The notes: a model not told the origin generated them from the sequence alone. Shown: positions 43,087-52,234, numbered from the stretch's first letter. The stretch is DNA of 64,000 nucleotides from Rhodococcus ruber NBRC 15591 (GCF_001894945.1 NZ_BCXE01000004.1:122088-186087), one strand, 5' to 3'. Numbers and translations are program-made.

Positions 43087-44804
43087 GGCACCGCCGTGGT
43101 CGTCGCGGTGGTGGTGGCCGCCGGCGTCGTGGTCTCGGGGGCGCTCGACTCCGTCGTCGTGGACTCGACCGGCGGCAGCGGCTCGACGGCCGGAGCCGGG
43201 GACTGCACCGCGGGCGACGGGCCCGGGGACGGCGTGGTCGTCGTCGGAGCGGGGGCCGCCGCCGGGGCGGGAGCCGGGGCCTGGACGGGCGCCGGCGACG
43301 CTGCCGTCGTGGTGGTCGCGGCCGGGGTCCGCGAGGTGGTCGTCGGGTCGGTCGTGGTGGCCTCGGCGGCGGTCTTCTCCGCGTCCTCGTCCGCCGTCGG
43401 CGGGATCGGCGCCGGATCGATCGGCTTCGACGAGACGACGAGCTTCGGGGCGGTCGTCTCGGCCTCGGCCTTGTCGAGCTCGCCGCTCTCGGCCTGCTTC
43501 GCCAGGTGCGTCAGCCAGGCTGCCGCGTACTGCGCCGAGGTCAGGGGCTTGCCGTTCTCGGGGTCGGAGTCGCGCCAGTAGTCGAAGTGGTGCCCGGTAT
43601 CGGGACCGAGGGTCTGCTGGTACGGATCGCTCAGCGCCACCTCGAGGGTGTTCTCGTTGTCGGCGAGGAACCCGATGACCTCGTTGCGGAGCTTCGCCGG
43701 CAGATAGGCCAGGTCGATCAGCTCACCGGAGCTGATCTCGTCGTCCGTGCCGTCCGAGGCGACATCGCGGGTGGCCGGCTCGTAGGACGGATCCGACACC
43801 TTGATGAGCACGTCGAGGAACGTCTCGTCGCTCTGCATCCAGTTCTCCTGCGACTGGATGTCGGCGAACGCGGCCATGGCGATCCGCCCGAGGACCGTGG
43901 CGACGTCCAGCGCGGTCTGCGGCGTGAGGCCCTCGCGCTCGAGCGCGTCGACGTTCAACTGCCGGCCCACGTTCACTGCGAGCTGCAGCAGGGCGATGTT
44001 CTCCGGGGCGGAACAGGTGAGGTCGCCCTCCGAGCAGAACGACGCCACCTTGCCGTCCAGCGCCCCGAAGCTGCCCGAGGTGCCCGGCAGCGAACCGCTG
44101 CCCGACGCGCTGTTGCGGCCCGACTGGTAGGCGAGGTCGAACCCGTCCGGGTTGCGGAACTCGTCCTCCGCGCCGGGGAACGGTCCCTCGCCCGCCTCAC
44201 GACCGGCGTCGGCCAGGATGACCACACCCACGACCGAATCCGGATCGACGATCTCGTACGACCCGTCCTCGGCGACCTCCTGGTTACCGATCTCCATCGC
44301 CACCCGGCGCGCCACATCGGCGCCCTCGCTGTACCCGACGACGGCGAACTTCGTGTCCGGGCATGCCTCGCGGATCGCCTGCATCACGGTCTGGGCGTTG
44401 TCCACGCCGGTCTCGACGGCGTCGTCGTACGACGACATGTTCGCCGGGTACTCGACGTACACCGCGGAGTAGGAGCCCTCCGGGACGTCGTCGCGCGGCG
44501 CGTTGACGACCTCGTCGACCCAGGGGCTGCTGAAGTCGGTGGACGATGCGGCGGGCAGAGGGTTCCCGTCGGCGTCGAGGAGCATCGCATGCGTGCCGGG
44601 GCGGGGGCTGTCGTTGCGCCCGCCGACCGCGATGCTCACCATGTCGTGGCACTCGGTGACCGACGCGGTCAGCGTCGTCGGGGCCGTCGACGGCGCCGAC
44701 GGTTCCGAGACCGCCACCGCTATCACCGCCGCCGCGCCCAGCGCCACGGGAGCCACCGCAGCCGCGGCAATCCGCTTGTTTCGCACCGCCCAATCGAGTG
44801 CCAT
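43077..44804 (-). CDS. Cutinase-family envelope esterase with long Pro/Thr-rich tail
   Basis: 575 aa. An N-terminal helix (IAAAAVAPVALGAAAVIAVA) acts as signal or anchor. The alpha/beta core has the cutinase-type elbow GYSEGADVA (Ser159) and cysteines Cys52, Cys148 placed for disulfides; a second soluble region (about 290-450) is of unknown fold. The last ~110 residues are low-complexity Pro/Ala/Thr (TTTTAASPAPVQAPAPAPAA), probably spanning or binding the wall. Mycobacterial relatives are lipid esterases acting on envelope or host lipids. Confidence 0.82.
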   Translation of the reverse strand: MALDWAVRNKRIAAAAVAPVALGAAAVIAVAVSEPSAPSTAPTTLTASVTECHDMVSIAVGGRNDSPRPGTHAMLLDADGNPLPAASSTDFSSPWVDEVVNAPRDDVPEGSYSAVYVEYPANMSSYDDAVETGVDNAQTVMQAIREACPDTKFAVVGYSEGADVARRVAMEIGNQEVAEDGSYEIVDPDSVVGVVILADAGREAGEGPFPGAEDEFRNPDGFDLAYQSGRNSASGSGSLPGTSGSFGALDGKVASFCSEGDLTCSAPENIALLQLAVNVGRQLNVDALEREGLTPQTALDVATVLGRIAMAAFADIQSQENWMQSDETFLDVLIKVSDPSYEPATRDVASDGTDDEISSGELIDLAYLPAKLRNEVIGFLADNENTLEVALSDPYQQTLGPDTGHHFDYWRDSDPENGKPLTSAQYAAAWLTHLAKQAESGELDKAEAETTAPKLVVSSKPIDPAPIPPTADEDAEKTAAEATTTDPTTTSRTPAATTTTAASPAPVQAPAPAPAAAPAPTTTTPSPGPSPAVQSPAPAVEPLPPVESTTTESSAPETTTPAATTTATTTAVPQP

Positions 44805-45049
44805 GGTCCCACCCCATCCGATCTCGGTCCGTGCCGACGACCCCGGTTGCGGTGTCGACGCGTCGGACGGAACGTCGCTCGGGGACTCGGTCGTGTTACA
44901 TGTCCGTATCGCGGGAGGGGCCGCGATACGCGGCCGAGGCTTCTGTCCCCCGCGTCGTTCCGCTCGGGCAGCACCGTCGTCCGGGGGCGGTCCCCCTGTC
45001 CTGCGGCAACAGCCTGTGCATCCATGTGGGCGCGAGTAGGCTGCCGGTC

Positions 45050-45466
45050 ATGGCCGAACTGTCCGCCGAGGTGCGGGCTCTGCTCGGGGCGCGGAACATG
45101 GCACACGTCGCGACGCTCATGCCCGACGGCGCACCGCATGTCTCTCCCGTGTGGATTGCGGTCGAGGGTGATCGCTTGGCGATCTTCTCCGCTCGCGAGA
45201 ACCGGAAGGTCGCCAATCTACGCCGTGACGGGCGCGTCGCCGTGTCGGTCTGCGACGAGCACAACCCGTATCGGTCGGTCGTCGTCCGCGGCCGGGTCGT
45301 CGAGGAACTCCAGGGCGACGAAGCGGTCGAGATCATGGACCGGATGAGCAACCGCTACGTCGGCACCGACTTCCCGATGCGCTCGGCGATCGTCTCGCTC
45401 ATCGAACCCGAGCGAGTTCACCTGCAGGACCTCCCGTTCCACCACCCCTCCGGCACCGGAACCTGA
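45050..45466 (+). CDS. PPOX-class, probably F420-dependent oxidoreductase
   Basis: 138 aa from the ATG at 45050. Split-barrel flavin-binding fold: NMAHVATLMPDGAPHVSPVW, then ENRKVANLRRDGRVAVSVCD and VVRGRVVEEL, matching the actinobacterial PPOX-class F420-dependent family (for example M. tuberculosis Rv1155-like proteins). These reduce or bind F420 and sometimes degrade aflatoxin-like compounds; native substrate unknown. Single-gene unit. Confidence 0.85.
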   Translation: MAELSAEVRALLGARNMAHVATLMPDGAPHVSPVWIAVEGDRLAIFSARENRKVANLRRDGRVAVSVCDEHNPYRSVVVRGRVVEELQGDEAVEIMDRMSNRYVGTDFPMRSAIVSLIEPERVHLQDLPFHHPSGTGT

Positions 45467-45807
45467 GCCGCGACCTCCGAGGCCGTCCGGGTGCGACCGT
45501 CGACCGCGATCCGGGGATGCCCTGCACGACCGCAGCGCGATCCGATTCGGCGCGAGGATTCGGTTGCGCGCGCGGCGCAGGCTCCGCTCGGTCCCGTCGT
45601 TCCGGGGATCGCCTTTCACTCTCGCGGCCCACACCGAGCGCGTCTGATCCATCTCGGGACCGCCGACACAACGGTCGTTTTCACTGAGTGAAATAGCTTC
45701 TGCCTGATCGATTTTCCCGATCGGCCCTGTCCCACAGCGGAGTTGACGTACGGCAGTGCACGCAGTCACAATCCGAACGATCACTCGGTTACGAACAGGT
45801 GTGCACT
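45467..45807. promoter_or_regulatory. 341-bp promoter region of the MFS transporter with a TTTCACT dyad
   Basis: No gene supported here. TTTCACT-g-AGTGAAA (45679-45693) is a perfect 15-bp palindrome resembling IclR-type sites of aromatic-acid genes. TTGACG (45742-45747) followed 18 bp later by CACAAT could be the promoter of the downstream transporter. No regulator gene is adjacent. Confidence 0.55.
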
Positions 45808-47109
45808 ATGCGAACAAGGTCCGACGGGATCGCCACCGAGGCGCCCCGACACACGACCCGCTCCGCGCGACCCGTCATCGCGCTGTGCTGGGTCGCGGTA
45901 CTCCTCGACGGCTTCGACCTCGTCGTTCTCGGCGCCGTGAACCCGGCGCTGCTGGACTACCCGGACTGGAACGTCGACGCCGGCGGCCTCACCGTCATCT
46001 CGACCGCCGGCCTGGTCGGCATGACACTCGGAGCCCTGGCCATCGGCACCCTGACCGACGTCCTCGGCCGGCGACGCACCCTCATCTTCTCCGTCACCGC
46101 CTTCTCGGTGCTGACCCTCGCATGCGCGTTCGCGACATCACCGGAGATGCTCGGCGTCCTGCGCTTCCTCGCGGGCCTCGGCCTCGGCGGCGCACTGCCC
46201 ACCGCGCTGGCCATCGTCGCCGAATTCGCGCCCGGGAAAAAGGGATCCGCGTCGACCACCGTCATGACCGGCTACCACGTCGGCGCCGTGGCGACGGCCC
46301 TGCTCGCCCTCGTCCTGCTGGAGAGTTCCGGGTGGCGTTCGATGTTCGTCGCGGGCACACTGCCGGCGTTCGTTCTCGTCCCCCTGATGTTCCGCTACCT
46401 GCCCGAGTCGCCCGCGTACCTCTCCGCCCGAGGCCGGCACGACGAAGCCGCACGCATCGCTGCCGACTACGGACTTCCGTCCACCGACGTCGTGCCACCG
46501 GACCCCGGCCACACCCCGGACGCGAAGCCGGCGTCGCCGGTGCGGGCCCTGTTCTCGCCGCAGTTGCTGCGCACCAGCGTGTCCATCTGGGTCACCTCCT
46601 TCATGGGGCTGCTCCTGGTGTACGGCCTCAACACCTGGCTGCCGACGATCATGCGCGAAGCCGGATACGACCTCGGTGCGTCGCTGTCGCTGCTGCTCGT
46701 GCTCAACGCCGGTGCCGTCGCGGGCCTGCTCGTCGCCGGCCGCGTCGCCGACCGGATCGGCGCACGCACCGCGGGCCTCGTGTGGTTCACCCTCGCCGCG
46801 CTGTTCCTCGCCACGCTCAGCATCAACCTCGCCTACGGCGTCTACGTGCTGGTGTTCCTTGCCGGCTGCTTCGTCTTCAGTTCCCAGGTGCTCGTCTACG
46901 CCTTCACCAGCGCGGCCTACCCGGCCGAGGCACGCGCCACGGCGCTCGGCTGGTCCGCCGGCGTGGGCCGCATCGGCGCCATCTGCGGTCCGATCCTCGG
47001 CGGTGCGCTCCTGCAGGCCGGCGTCGCCTACCCCTGGGGCTTCTACGCCTTCGCCGCCGTCGGCGTACTCGGCGCCGTCGCACTGTCGACGAGCCGGCCG
47101 GTGCGGTAG
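45808..47109 (+). CDS. MFS transporter, aromatic acid:H+ symporter (AAHS) family
   Basis: 433 aa from the ATG at 45808 (GTG 45799 possible). Twelve helices. The AAHS signature in helix 1, VAVLLDGFDLVVLGAVNPAL, and loop GTLTDVLGRRRTLIFS are present, with RFLAGLGLGGALPTALAIVA and the C-terminal ARATALGWSAGVGRIGAICG. PcaK/BenK relatives import hydroxybenzoates or protocatechuate with protons. No catabolic genes adjoin; the IclR-like dyad upstream suggests inducer control from elsewhere. Confidence 0.9.
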   Translation: MRTRSDGIATEAPRHTTRSARPVIALCWVAVLLDGFDLVVLGAVNPALLDYPDWNVDAGGLTVISTAGLVGMTLGALAIGTLTDVLGRRRTLIFSVTAFSVLTLACAFATSPEMLGVLRFLAGLGLGGALPTALAIVAEFAPGKKGSASTTVMTGYHVGAVATALLALVLLESSGWRSMFVAGTLPAFVLVPLMFRYLPESPAYLSARGRHDEAARIAADYGLPSTDVVPPDPGHTPDAKPASPVRALFSPQLLRTSVSIWVTSFMGLLLVYGLNTWLPTIMREAGYDLGASLSLLLVLNAGAVAGLLVAGRVADRIGARTAGLVWFTLAALFLATLSINLAYGVYVLVFLAGCFVFSSQVLVYAFTSAAYPAEARATALGWSAGVGRIGAICGPILGGALLQAGVAYPWGFYAFAAVGVLGAVALSTSRPVR

Positions 47110-47112
47110 CGC

Positions 47113-47169
47113 TCGGAACTTGCCCACCGAATCGGAACTTGCCGCGTGAATTGCGTGGGCAAGTTCCGA
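47113..47169. terminator. Long inverted repeat between convergent MFS and dnaB genes
   Basis: TCGGAACTTGCCCAC (47113-47127) and GTGGGCAAGTTCCGA (47155-47169) form a perfect 15-bp stem with a 27-nt loop. The loop contains a further direct copy, TCGGAACTTGCC. Placed between two convergent genes; suits a bidirectional terminator. Confidence 0.7.
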
Positions 47170-47218
47170 ATCGGTGCGCGAATCCCGTCGGACGCCGTCC
47201 GGGCTGTGAGGCGAACCC

Positions 47219-50200
47219 TCAGCCCCGCGCCATGTCCACGAAGCGCGACAGGTGCAGCTGGTGCGCGACGGTGATCGTGGCCGTCGGACCGTTGCGGTGC
47301 TTGCCGAGGATCAGATCCGCCTCACCGCCGCGCGGGTCGTCACGTTCGAACGCGTCTGGCCGGTGCAGCAGAATCACCATGTCGGCATCCTGCTCGAGAC
47401 TGTTGTGCACCGAGATGCCATCGGCAACAAAGTTGTGCGTGCCCGGGACGGTCCCGTCGTACACGTCCTGCTCACCGAGGCTGACGATGGATACGATCTC
47501 GTCCCAGTACACATTGTTGGTGGCGAGCATGTCGATGTCGGCGGTGTCGAGGACGCCTGCCACCTGAGCCAGACTCGACCGTGAACCCCCAACGGACCGC
47601 GAAGCCGCGGCCGCGACGAGCTCGCTGGGAGCGAGTTCCTCGACAGCGAGGAGCCGGCCCAGCGCCGCCTCGACGTCGGGTGTCACGGTGTCGGCGTCGT
47701 GACGTACGAGCTTCGGGCCGAGCTGCGCGAGCACCCACTGTGCCGCGGTGCCGTGGGCGCCCACGTCGTGCAGGAAGACGGCCTGATTCTCCGGGCCGGT
47801 GACGACGACATCCCAACCTGTTTCGGCCGCAGCGATCCGAGCGAAGACGCCGATTCGCAGGAGCAGACGGGCCAAGTCGTCGGCGAGGCACCGGGCTGCG
47901 CACGGATACCGGACATCGGCCCGCCCTCGGGCTCCGTCCCACGCGACGATTCCGTTGCCCTCCCACACGTGGCACACGAGCGCGGCGACCTGTTCCTTCG
48001 GCAGCGCGAACGCCTGGGACGGAACAGAACTTTCGACGACGGCGCGCTCGGCCAGCGCGACGACGTCGTCCTCGGAGACGGCGTGCGTGGCGAGAGGAGC
48101 AGGAACGGCGCGGGGCGCCGCGACCCGCTCGCCGACCGTGAGCTCGCCGAGGGGAATCCACCCGTCCACGGTGAGGAAGGGATGGTTCGCGGTGGCCTCG
48201 ACCTGACGCCCGGAGTCGAGCGTCAGCCGGAACACCTCCTTGCGTCCGCTCGGGAACACCTTGGTCATCGAGCGCGCAACCATGCGCATGCGCTCGTCCA
48301 GCGACCAGACGACGGGCCGTTCCCCACTGACCAGCAACTCGCCGAGGGTGACCTCGCAGCCGTTGTCCGCGCGCAGGACGCGGGTGCTCGCGGTGAGGCA
48401 ACCCGACTCACGCAGGTCGGAGACCATGGGCTTCTTGTCGGTGCGCTGCTCGGGACCGCGGTTGAGCTGACAGATCGCGACCACCGGGACCTCGAGCTCC
48501 TTCGCGAGAAGCTTGAGGCTACGGGAGAATTCGGAGACCTCCTGCTGGCGGGACTCGACCTTCTTACCGGAGGTCATCAGCTGCAGGTAGTCGACGACGA
48601 CCAGCCGGATGTCGTGTTTCTGCTTGAGGCGCCGCGCTTTTGCGCGAATCTCCATCATCGTCAGGTTGGGGGAGTCGTCGATGAACAGGGGCGCTTCGCT
48701 GATCTCGCTCATCCGCCGGGCGAGGCGCGTCCAGTCGTCGTCGGTCATGCGGCCCGAACGCATGTCACCGAGCTTGATCTTCGCCTCGGCGGAGAGCAGC
48801 CGCATGACGATCTCGGTCTTGCCCATCTCGAGGGAGAACATGACGGAAGCCATGCCGTGCTTGACCGAACAGGACCGCAGGAAGTCCATGCCGAGCGTGG
48901 AGTTGTGGGTGGGCACCATCGACCGCCCGGCGAGATACAGGTGCTCGCCGTCGACCTCGACGCACCGCACCGGTACGGACTCGACGGGACGGACGGCGAC
49001 GATGCGACGCTGCCGCGCCACCGTCGTACGGGTCTGCTTGTGCGCCTTGGCCTTGCTGGGGAGGACGAATACGTCGTCGTCGGTGGCGAATCGCACCGCC
49101 GACCCGGCGGCGGCGCAGGTGTAGCCGAGGCCGGCCAGCAGCTCGGCGACGTCGTCCCGCAGGCGGGCGCAGTCCGACTCGAATCGCACGGTGCCGTCGT
49201 CCTCGACGTGGCCGCCGGCGTCGAGCAGACCGGCGAGCAGTTCACGCCGCTGCTGTTCCGACGCCCGCTGGTAGGCGCCGGGGATGTGCGCGCCGAGCGT
49301 CATGAGTTCCTCGGCGAATCCGCCCTCGCCCTGCACCCGCATGTGCACGTGGGGATCGGCCGACGGGCCACCGAGCCAGGCGCCGAGAGTGAACGGGGCG
49401 ACGGGCAGATCGGCGACGGGCAGGTGCAGCGGAGCGACGTTGCCGACGATGTGGCCGGTGGAGAGTGAGGCCGCGAGCTCCCCGGTGGTGCGTACCCGCG
49501 ACGGGCCGCCGTCGGAGGTGAGCCACTGGTGCTGCTCGTCGGCGACGAGGACCGTGCCGTCGGAGAACTCCACCTCGAAGCAGGGGCGGCCGTGCAGCAC
49601 CTCCGTGGCGGCCAGCACCCGGGTGGGGCGACCGTGGGCGTCGAGAAGTTCGTCGCCGACGGCGACCTCGCCCATGGTCGTCCAGCCGCCGGGGGTGGGC
49701 AGTGCAGTGTCGAGGGCCAGCGCCTTTCCGACACCCGGGCGGGCGGCGACGATGATCATCTGCCCGGCGTGGAGACCGTTGGTGATCTCGTCGAGTTCGG
49801 CGAACCCGGTGGGCACACCCAGGGAGATGCCGCCGCGGCTGGCGATCGAGTCGATCTCGTCCATGGTGGGCTGCAGCAGCTCTTCGAGCGGGACGAAGTC
49901 CTCGGACGTGCGGCGCTCCGAGACCTCGAAGATCTCGGCCTGGGCGCGGTCGACGACCTCGGCGACGTCCTGCCCATCGGAGCCGGCGTACCCGTACTGG
50001 ACGATGCGGGTGCCGGCCTCGACGAGGCGGCGCAGGATGGCCTTCTCGGCGACGATCTCGGCGTAGTAGCTGGCGTTCGCGGCGGTAGGCACGGTCTGGG
50101 TCAGCGTCACCAGGTAGGCGGCGCCGCCGATGCGGCGGAGCTCTCCGCGCCGGTCGAGTTCCGCGGACACCGTGACGGGGTCGGCCGGCTCACCGCGACT

Positions 50201-50428
50201 GTAGAGATCGAGGATCGAGTCGTACACCGCCTGGTGGGCGGGACGGTAGAAGTCGCCGGGCCGCAGCACCTCGAGCACGTCGGCGATGGCGTCCTTGCTG
50301 AGCAGCATGCCCCCGAGCACCGACTGCTCGGCGACCATGTCCTGCGGGGGCTGGCGGCCGAAGTCGCCCGCCGGCTCCTCCGGCGGTCCCGGGTACTCGG
50401 AATGGCCCCGATCGTCCACTACAGCCAC
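47219..50428 (-). CDS. dnaB: Replicative DNA helicase DnaB, interrupted by two inteins
   Basis: 1069 aa precursor; about 462 aa after splicing. GTG start at 50428 (AAGGA upstream) gives MAVVDD as in M. tuberculosis DnaB. N-terminal domain RQPPQDMVAEQSVLGGMLLS; RecA-like core with VPTGFAELDEITNGLHAGQM, Walker A VAARPGVGK|STLG split by intein 1, FSLEMGKTEIVMRLLSAEAK, Walker B RLVVVDYLQLM, and SDLRESG|SLEQDAD split by intein 2. DnaB is the ring helicase of the replisome and is essential, so both inteins must splice. The block rpsF-ssb-rpsR-rplI upstream is the standard actinobacterial order. Confidence 0.96.
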   Translation of the reverse strand: MAVVDDRGHSEYPGPPEEPAGDFGRQPPQDMVAEQSVLGGMLLSKDAIADVLEVLRPGDFYRPAHQAVYDSILDLYSRGEPADPVTVSAELDRRGELRRIGGAAYLVTLTQTVPTAANASYYAEIVAEKAILRRLVEAGTRIVQYGYAGSDGQDVAEVVDRAQAEIFEVSERRTSEDFVPLEELLQPTMDEIDSIASRGGISLGVPTGFAELDEITNGLHAGQMIIVAARPGVGKALALDTALPTPGGWTTMGEVAVGDELLDAHGRPTRVLAATEVLHGRPCFEVEFSDGTVLVADEQHQWLTSDGGPSRVRTTGELAASLSTGHIVGNVAPLHLPVADLPVAPFTLGAWLGGPSADPHVHMRVQGEGGFAEELMTLGAHIPGAYQRASEQQRRELLAGLLDAGGHVEDDGTVRFESDCARLRDDVAELLAGLGYTCAAAGSAVRFATDDDVFVLPSKAKAHKQTRTTVARQRRIVAVRPVESVPVRCVEVDGEHLYLAGRSMVPTHNSTLGMDFLRSCSVKHGMASVMFSLEMGKTEIVMRLLSAEAKIKLGDMRSGRMTDDDWTRLARRMSEISEAPLFIDDSPNLTMMEIRAKARRLKQKHDIRLVVVDYLQLMTSGKKVESRQQEVSEFSRSLKLLAKELEVPVVAICQLNRGPEQRTDKKPMVSDLRESGCLTASTRVLRADNGCEVTLGELLVSGERPVVWSLDERMRMVARSMTKVFPSGRKEVFRLTLDSGRQVEATANHPFLTVDGWIPLGELTVGERVAAPRAVPAPLATHAVSEDDVVALAERAVVESSVPSQAFALPKEQVAALVCHVWEGNGIVAWDGARGRADVRYPCAARCLADDLARLLLRIGVFARIAAAETGWDVVVTGPENQAVFLHDVGAHGTAAQWVLAQLGPKLVRHDADTVTPDVEAALGRLLAVEELAPSELVAAAASRSVGGSRSSLAQVAGVLDTADIDMLATNNVYWDEIVSIVSLGEQDVYDGTVPGTHNFVADGISVHNSLEQDADMVILLHRPDAFERDDPRGGEADLILGKHRNGPTATITVAHQLHLSRFVDMARG
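47402..48400 (-). other. Intein 2 in DnaB (class 1, M. tuberculosis DnaB type), decayed homing domain
   Basis: 333 residues between RESG and SLEQDAD. N-terminal nucleophile Cys (CLTASTRVLRADNG), block B-like VEATANHPFLTVDGW, C-terminal VPGTHNFVADGISVHN with terminal His-Asn; +1 residue Ser. These are standard class 1 splicing residues. It matches the M. tuberculosis DnaB intein in site and sequence but is shorter (that one is about 416 aa). The first LAGLIDADG-type motif cannot be found after APRAVPAPL, and only a helical remnant follows, so homing activity is probably lost while splicing is kept. Confidence 0.92.
48902..49723 (-). other. Intein 1 in DnaB Walker A (class 3, W-C-T type), decayed homing domain
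   Basis: 274 residues between GVGK and STLG, so it cuts the P-loop between its Lys and Ser. The first residue is Ala (ALALDTALPTPGGW), not Cys/Ser. Instead Trp67 (ADEQHQWLTSDG), Cys254 (VPVRCVEVDGEH) and Thr272 (VPTHN) form the W-C-T set that defines class 3 inteins, where the block F Cys starts the reaction. Terminal His-Asn and +1 Ser are present. The LAGLIDADG motifs are altered: LGAWLGGPSADP lacks the first Asp and LLAGLLDAGGHV reads AGG for ADG, so the endonuclease is likely dead. Confidence 0.92.
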
Positions 50429-50851
50429 GCGACGCCGTCCTTCCCCGTCTCGGCACCTTCGCGGGGGACAGGCCCTGTCCATCCGCGCTCGTCACCACTT
50501 CTACCCGGCCCCACCGACACGTCCTCCGGACGCGCGCGCTCGACGTTAGGCACTGGGAACGCCCCGTCCAAATCCGCCTGTGCACACATCTGTGGATGAA
50601 TTGTGGAAACAGGAGGACGACCTTGTGCACCCCTTGGGGACAACCTGGGGACAACGCATCTCACACTTTGCATCGCTGCTGTTCAGACGGCACAAATCGT
50701 GTTTCACAAGTGTGGAGAACAACCCGCTCGGCGTGTCGTGCCGGATGTGTTTCCGGGCGTGTTACGCGGTTCCGGCACCCCGCCGCTATGCTGCAGGTCA
50801 CAAACCTACCGGTACCCCCGTCGGGTTATCCACAAGCCTGTGGACAGACGA
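50429..50851. promoter_or_regulatory. dnaB upstream region with DnaA-box-like sequences
   Basis: 423 bp without a supported gene. TTATCCACA at 50826-50834 is a perfect DnaA box; TGTGGATGA near 50589 differs by one base, and several TGTGGA/GGGGACAAC pieces lie at 50580-50660 and near 50839. No dnaA or dnaN is nearby, so this is not the main origin; DnaA control of dnaB expression is possible. Confidence 0.55.
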
Positions 50852-50886
50852 CGAAGAGCCCTGCACCAGGGGCGCAGGGCTCTTCG
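50852..50886 (-). terminator. Terminator of the rpsF-ssb-rpsR-rplI operon
   Basis: CGAAGAGCCCTGC / GCAGGGCTCTTCG, perfect 13-bp stem with a 9-nt loop, 10 bp beyond the leftward rplI stop. Confidence 0.82.
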
Positions 50887-50896
50887 AGGACCGGAA

Positions 50897-51352
50897 TCAG
50901 GCGGCCACGACGTTCAGATCGAACTTCGCGGTCACATCCGGGTGCAGCTTCACGATCACCGTGTGCTTGCCGGTCGACTTGATGTGCGCCTTGGGCAGCT
51001 CGATGATGCGCTTGTCGACGACGGGGCCACCGGCGGCCTTGACGGCACCGGCAACGTCGGCGGCGGTGACCGAGCCGAACAGCTTGCCCGAGTCGCCGGC
51101 GGTCTTCACGGCCAAGGTGACGCTCTCGAGGCCCTCGATCGCGGCCTTGAGCTCCTTGGCGTGATCGAGGCCGCGCACCGCACGAGCCTCCTGGGCCCGG
51201 CGGATGCCCTCGACCTGCTTCTGGGCACCACGGGTGGCGACGATCGCCAGGCCGCGGGGCAGCAGGTAGTTGCGGCCGTAGCCGTCCTTGACCTCGACGG
51301 TGTCGCCAGGCGCACCGAGGTTGTCCACGTCGGCAGTGAGAATGAGCTTCAT
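50897..51352 (-). CDS. rplI: 50S ribosomal protein L9
   Basis: 151 aa from the ATG at 51352. N-terminal domain [20 protein letters not shown] and [20 protein letters not shown] are the L9 signature; a long linker helix and a C-terminal domain ([35 protein letters not shown]) follow. Binds 23S rRNA near the L1 stalk. Last gene of the operon, with a hairpin after it. Confidence 0.97.
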   Translation of the reverse strand: MKLILTADVDNLGAPGDTVEVKDGYGRNYLLPRGLAIVATRGAQKQVEGIRRAQEARAVRGLDHAKELKAAIEGLESVTLAVKTAGDSGKLFGSVTAADVAGAVKAAGGPVVDKRIIELPKAHIKSTGKHTVIVKLHPDVTAKFDLNVVAA

Positions 51353-51371
51353 CGTGTGTCCCTCCCTTTCC

Positions 51372-51614
51372 TTAGCGAGCCGTCGAGACGTAAGGAAGCA
51401 GGGCCACCTCACGCGAGTTCTTCACAGCGATGGCAACGTCGCGCTGGTGCTGCACGCAGTTGCCCGTGACACGACGGGCGCGGATCTTGCCGCGGTCGCT
51501 GACGTACTTGCGCAGCAACGTCGTGTCCTTGTAGTCGATCTGCACGTTCTTTTCCTTGCAGAAGGTGCAGACCTTCTTCTTCAAAACCTTTTCGCGCGCG
51601 GGCGCCTTAGGCAT
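51372..51614 (-). CDS. rpsR: 30S ribosomal protein S18, zinc-binding (C+) form
   Basis: 80 aa from the ATG at 51614. Contains [20 protein letters not shown] and [20 protein letters not shown], the S18 core that pairs with S6. The N-terminal CTFC and the later Cys in GNCVQH show the zinc-type paralogue. Actinobacteria often hold a second, cysteine-free copy elsewhere for zinc starvation. Between ssb and rplI as usual. Confidence 0.96.
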   Translation of the reverse strand: MPKAPAREKVLKKKVCTFCKEKNVQIDYKDTTLLRKYVSDRGKIRARRVTGNCVQHQRDVAIAVKNSREVALLPYVSTAR

Positions 51615-51657
51615 GGTCTTTCTCCGTACTTTCCGAATGTTCCGATCGAAGGTCGGA

Positions 51658-52170
51658 TCAGAACGGGGGCTCGTCGTCCCCGCCGAAGGAGCCCGCCGCC
51701 GGGGCGCTGCCCCACGGGTCGTCCCCGCCGGTGCTCGCGCCGGCACGGGCCCCGCCCGATCCTCCGGAGGAACCGCCGAAGCCGCCCCCGCCACCGCCCC
51801 CGCCACGGCTGGCCTTGTTGACCTTGGCCGTCGCGTAGCGGAGCGAGGGGCCGATCTCGTCGACCTCGAGCTCCACGACAGTGCGCTTCTCGCCTTCACG
51901 CGTCTCGTAGCTGCGCTGCTTGAGCCGGCCCTGCACGATCACGCGCGAGCCACGGGTCAAGCTCTCGGCCACGTTCTCCGCTGCCTCACGCCAGATGTTG
52001 CAGCGCAGGAACAGCGCCTCGCCGTCTTTCCACTCGTTGGACTGACGGTCGAAGATGCGGGGCGTGGACGCGACGGTGAAGTTCGCGACCGCGGCCCCCG
52101 CCGGGGTGAAACGCAGCTCGGGATCAGCCGTCAGATTGCCGATGACGGTGATGACGGTGTCGCCTGCCAT
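51658..52170 (-). CDS. ssb: Single-stranded DNA-binding protein
   Basis: 170 aa. OB-fold [55 protein letters not shown], then a Gly-rich linker and the acidic tip GDDEPPF, which binds partner proteins. Essential replication and repair factor; tetramer in relatives. Same operon as rpsF and rpsR. Confidence 0.97.
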   Translation of the reverse strand: MAGDTVITVIGNLTADPELRFTPAGAAVANFTVASTPRIFDRQSNEWKDGEALFLRCNIWREAAENVAESLTRGSRVIVQGRLKQRSYETREGEKRTVVELEVDEIGPSLRYATAKVNKASRGGGGGGGGFGGSSGGSGGARAGASTGGDDPWGSAPAAGSFGGDDEPPF

Positions 52171-52234
52171 GTGGTTCCTCCTGCTGTGTGTGGAGTCCTG
52201 ATGCGCCCGAGCCTACGGCCGGACGCCGACAGAC

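Noticed and set aside
45491..45691. Small + strand frame of 66 codons before the AAHS transporter
   Set aside because: No ribosome site, composition typical of a shadow frame, and it runs into the TTTCACT dyad.
50580..50845. Origin of replication
   Set aside because: Only a few DnaA-box-like sequences and no dnaA, dnaN or AT-rich unwinding region. The main origin should lie elsewhere.
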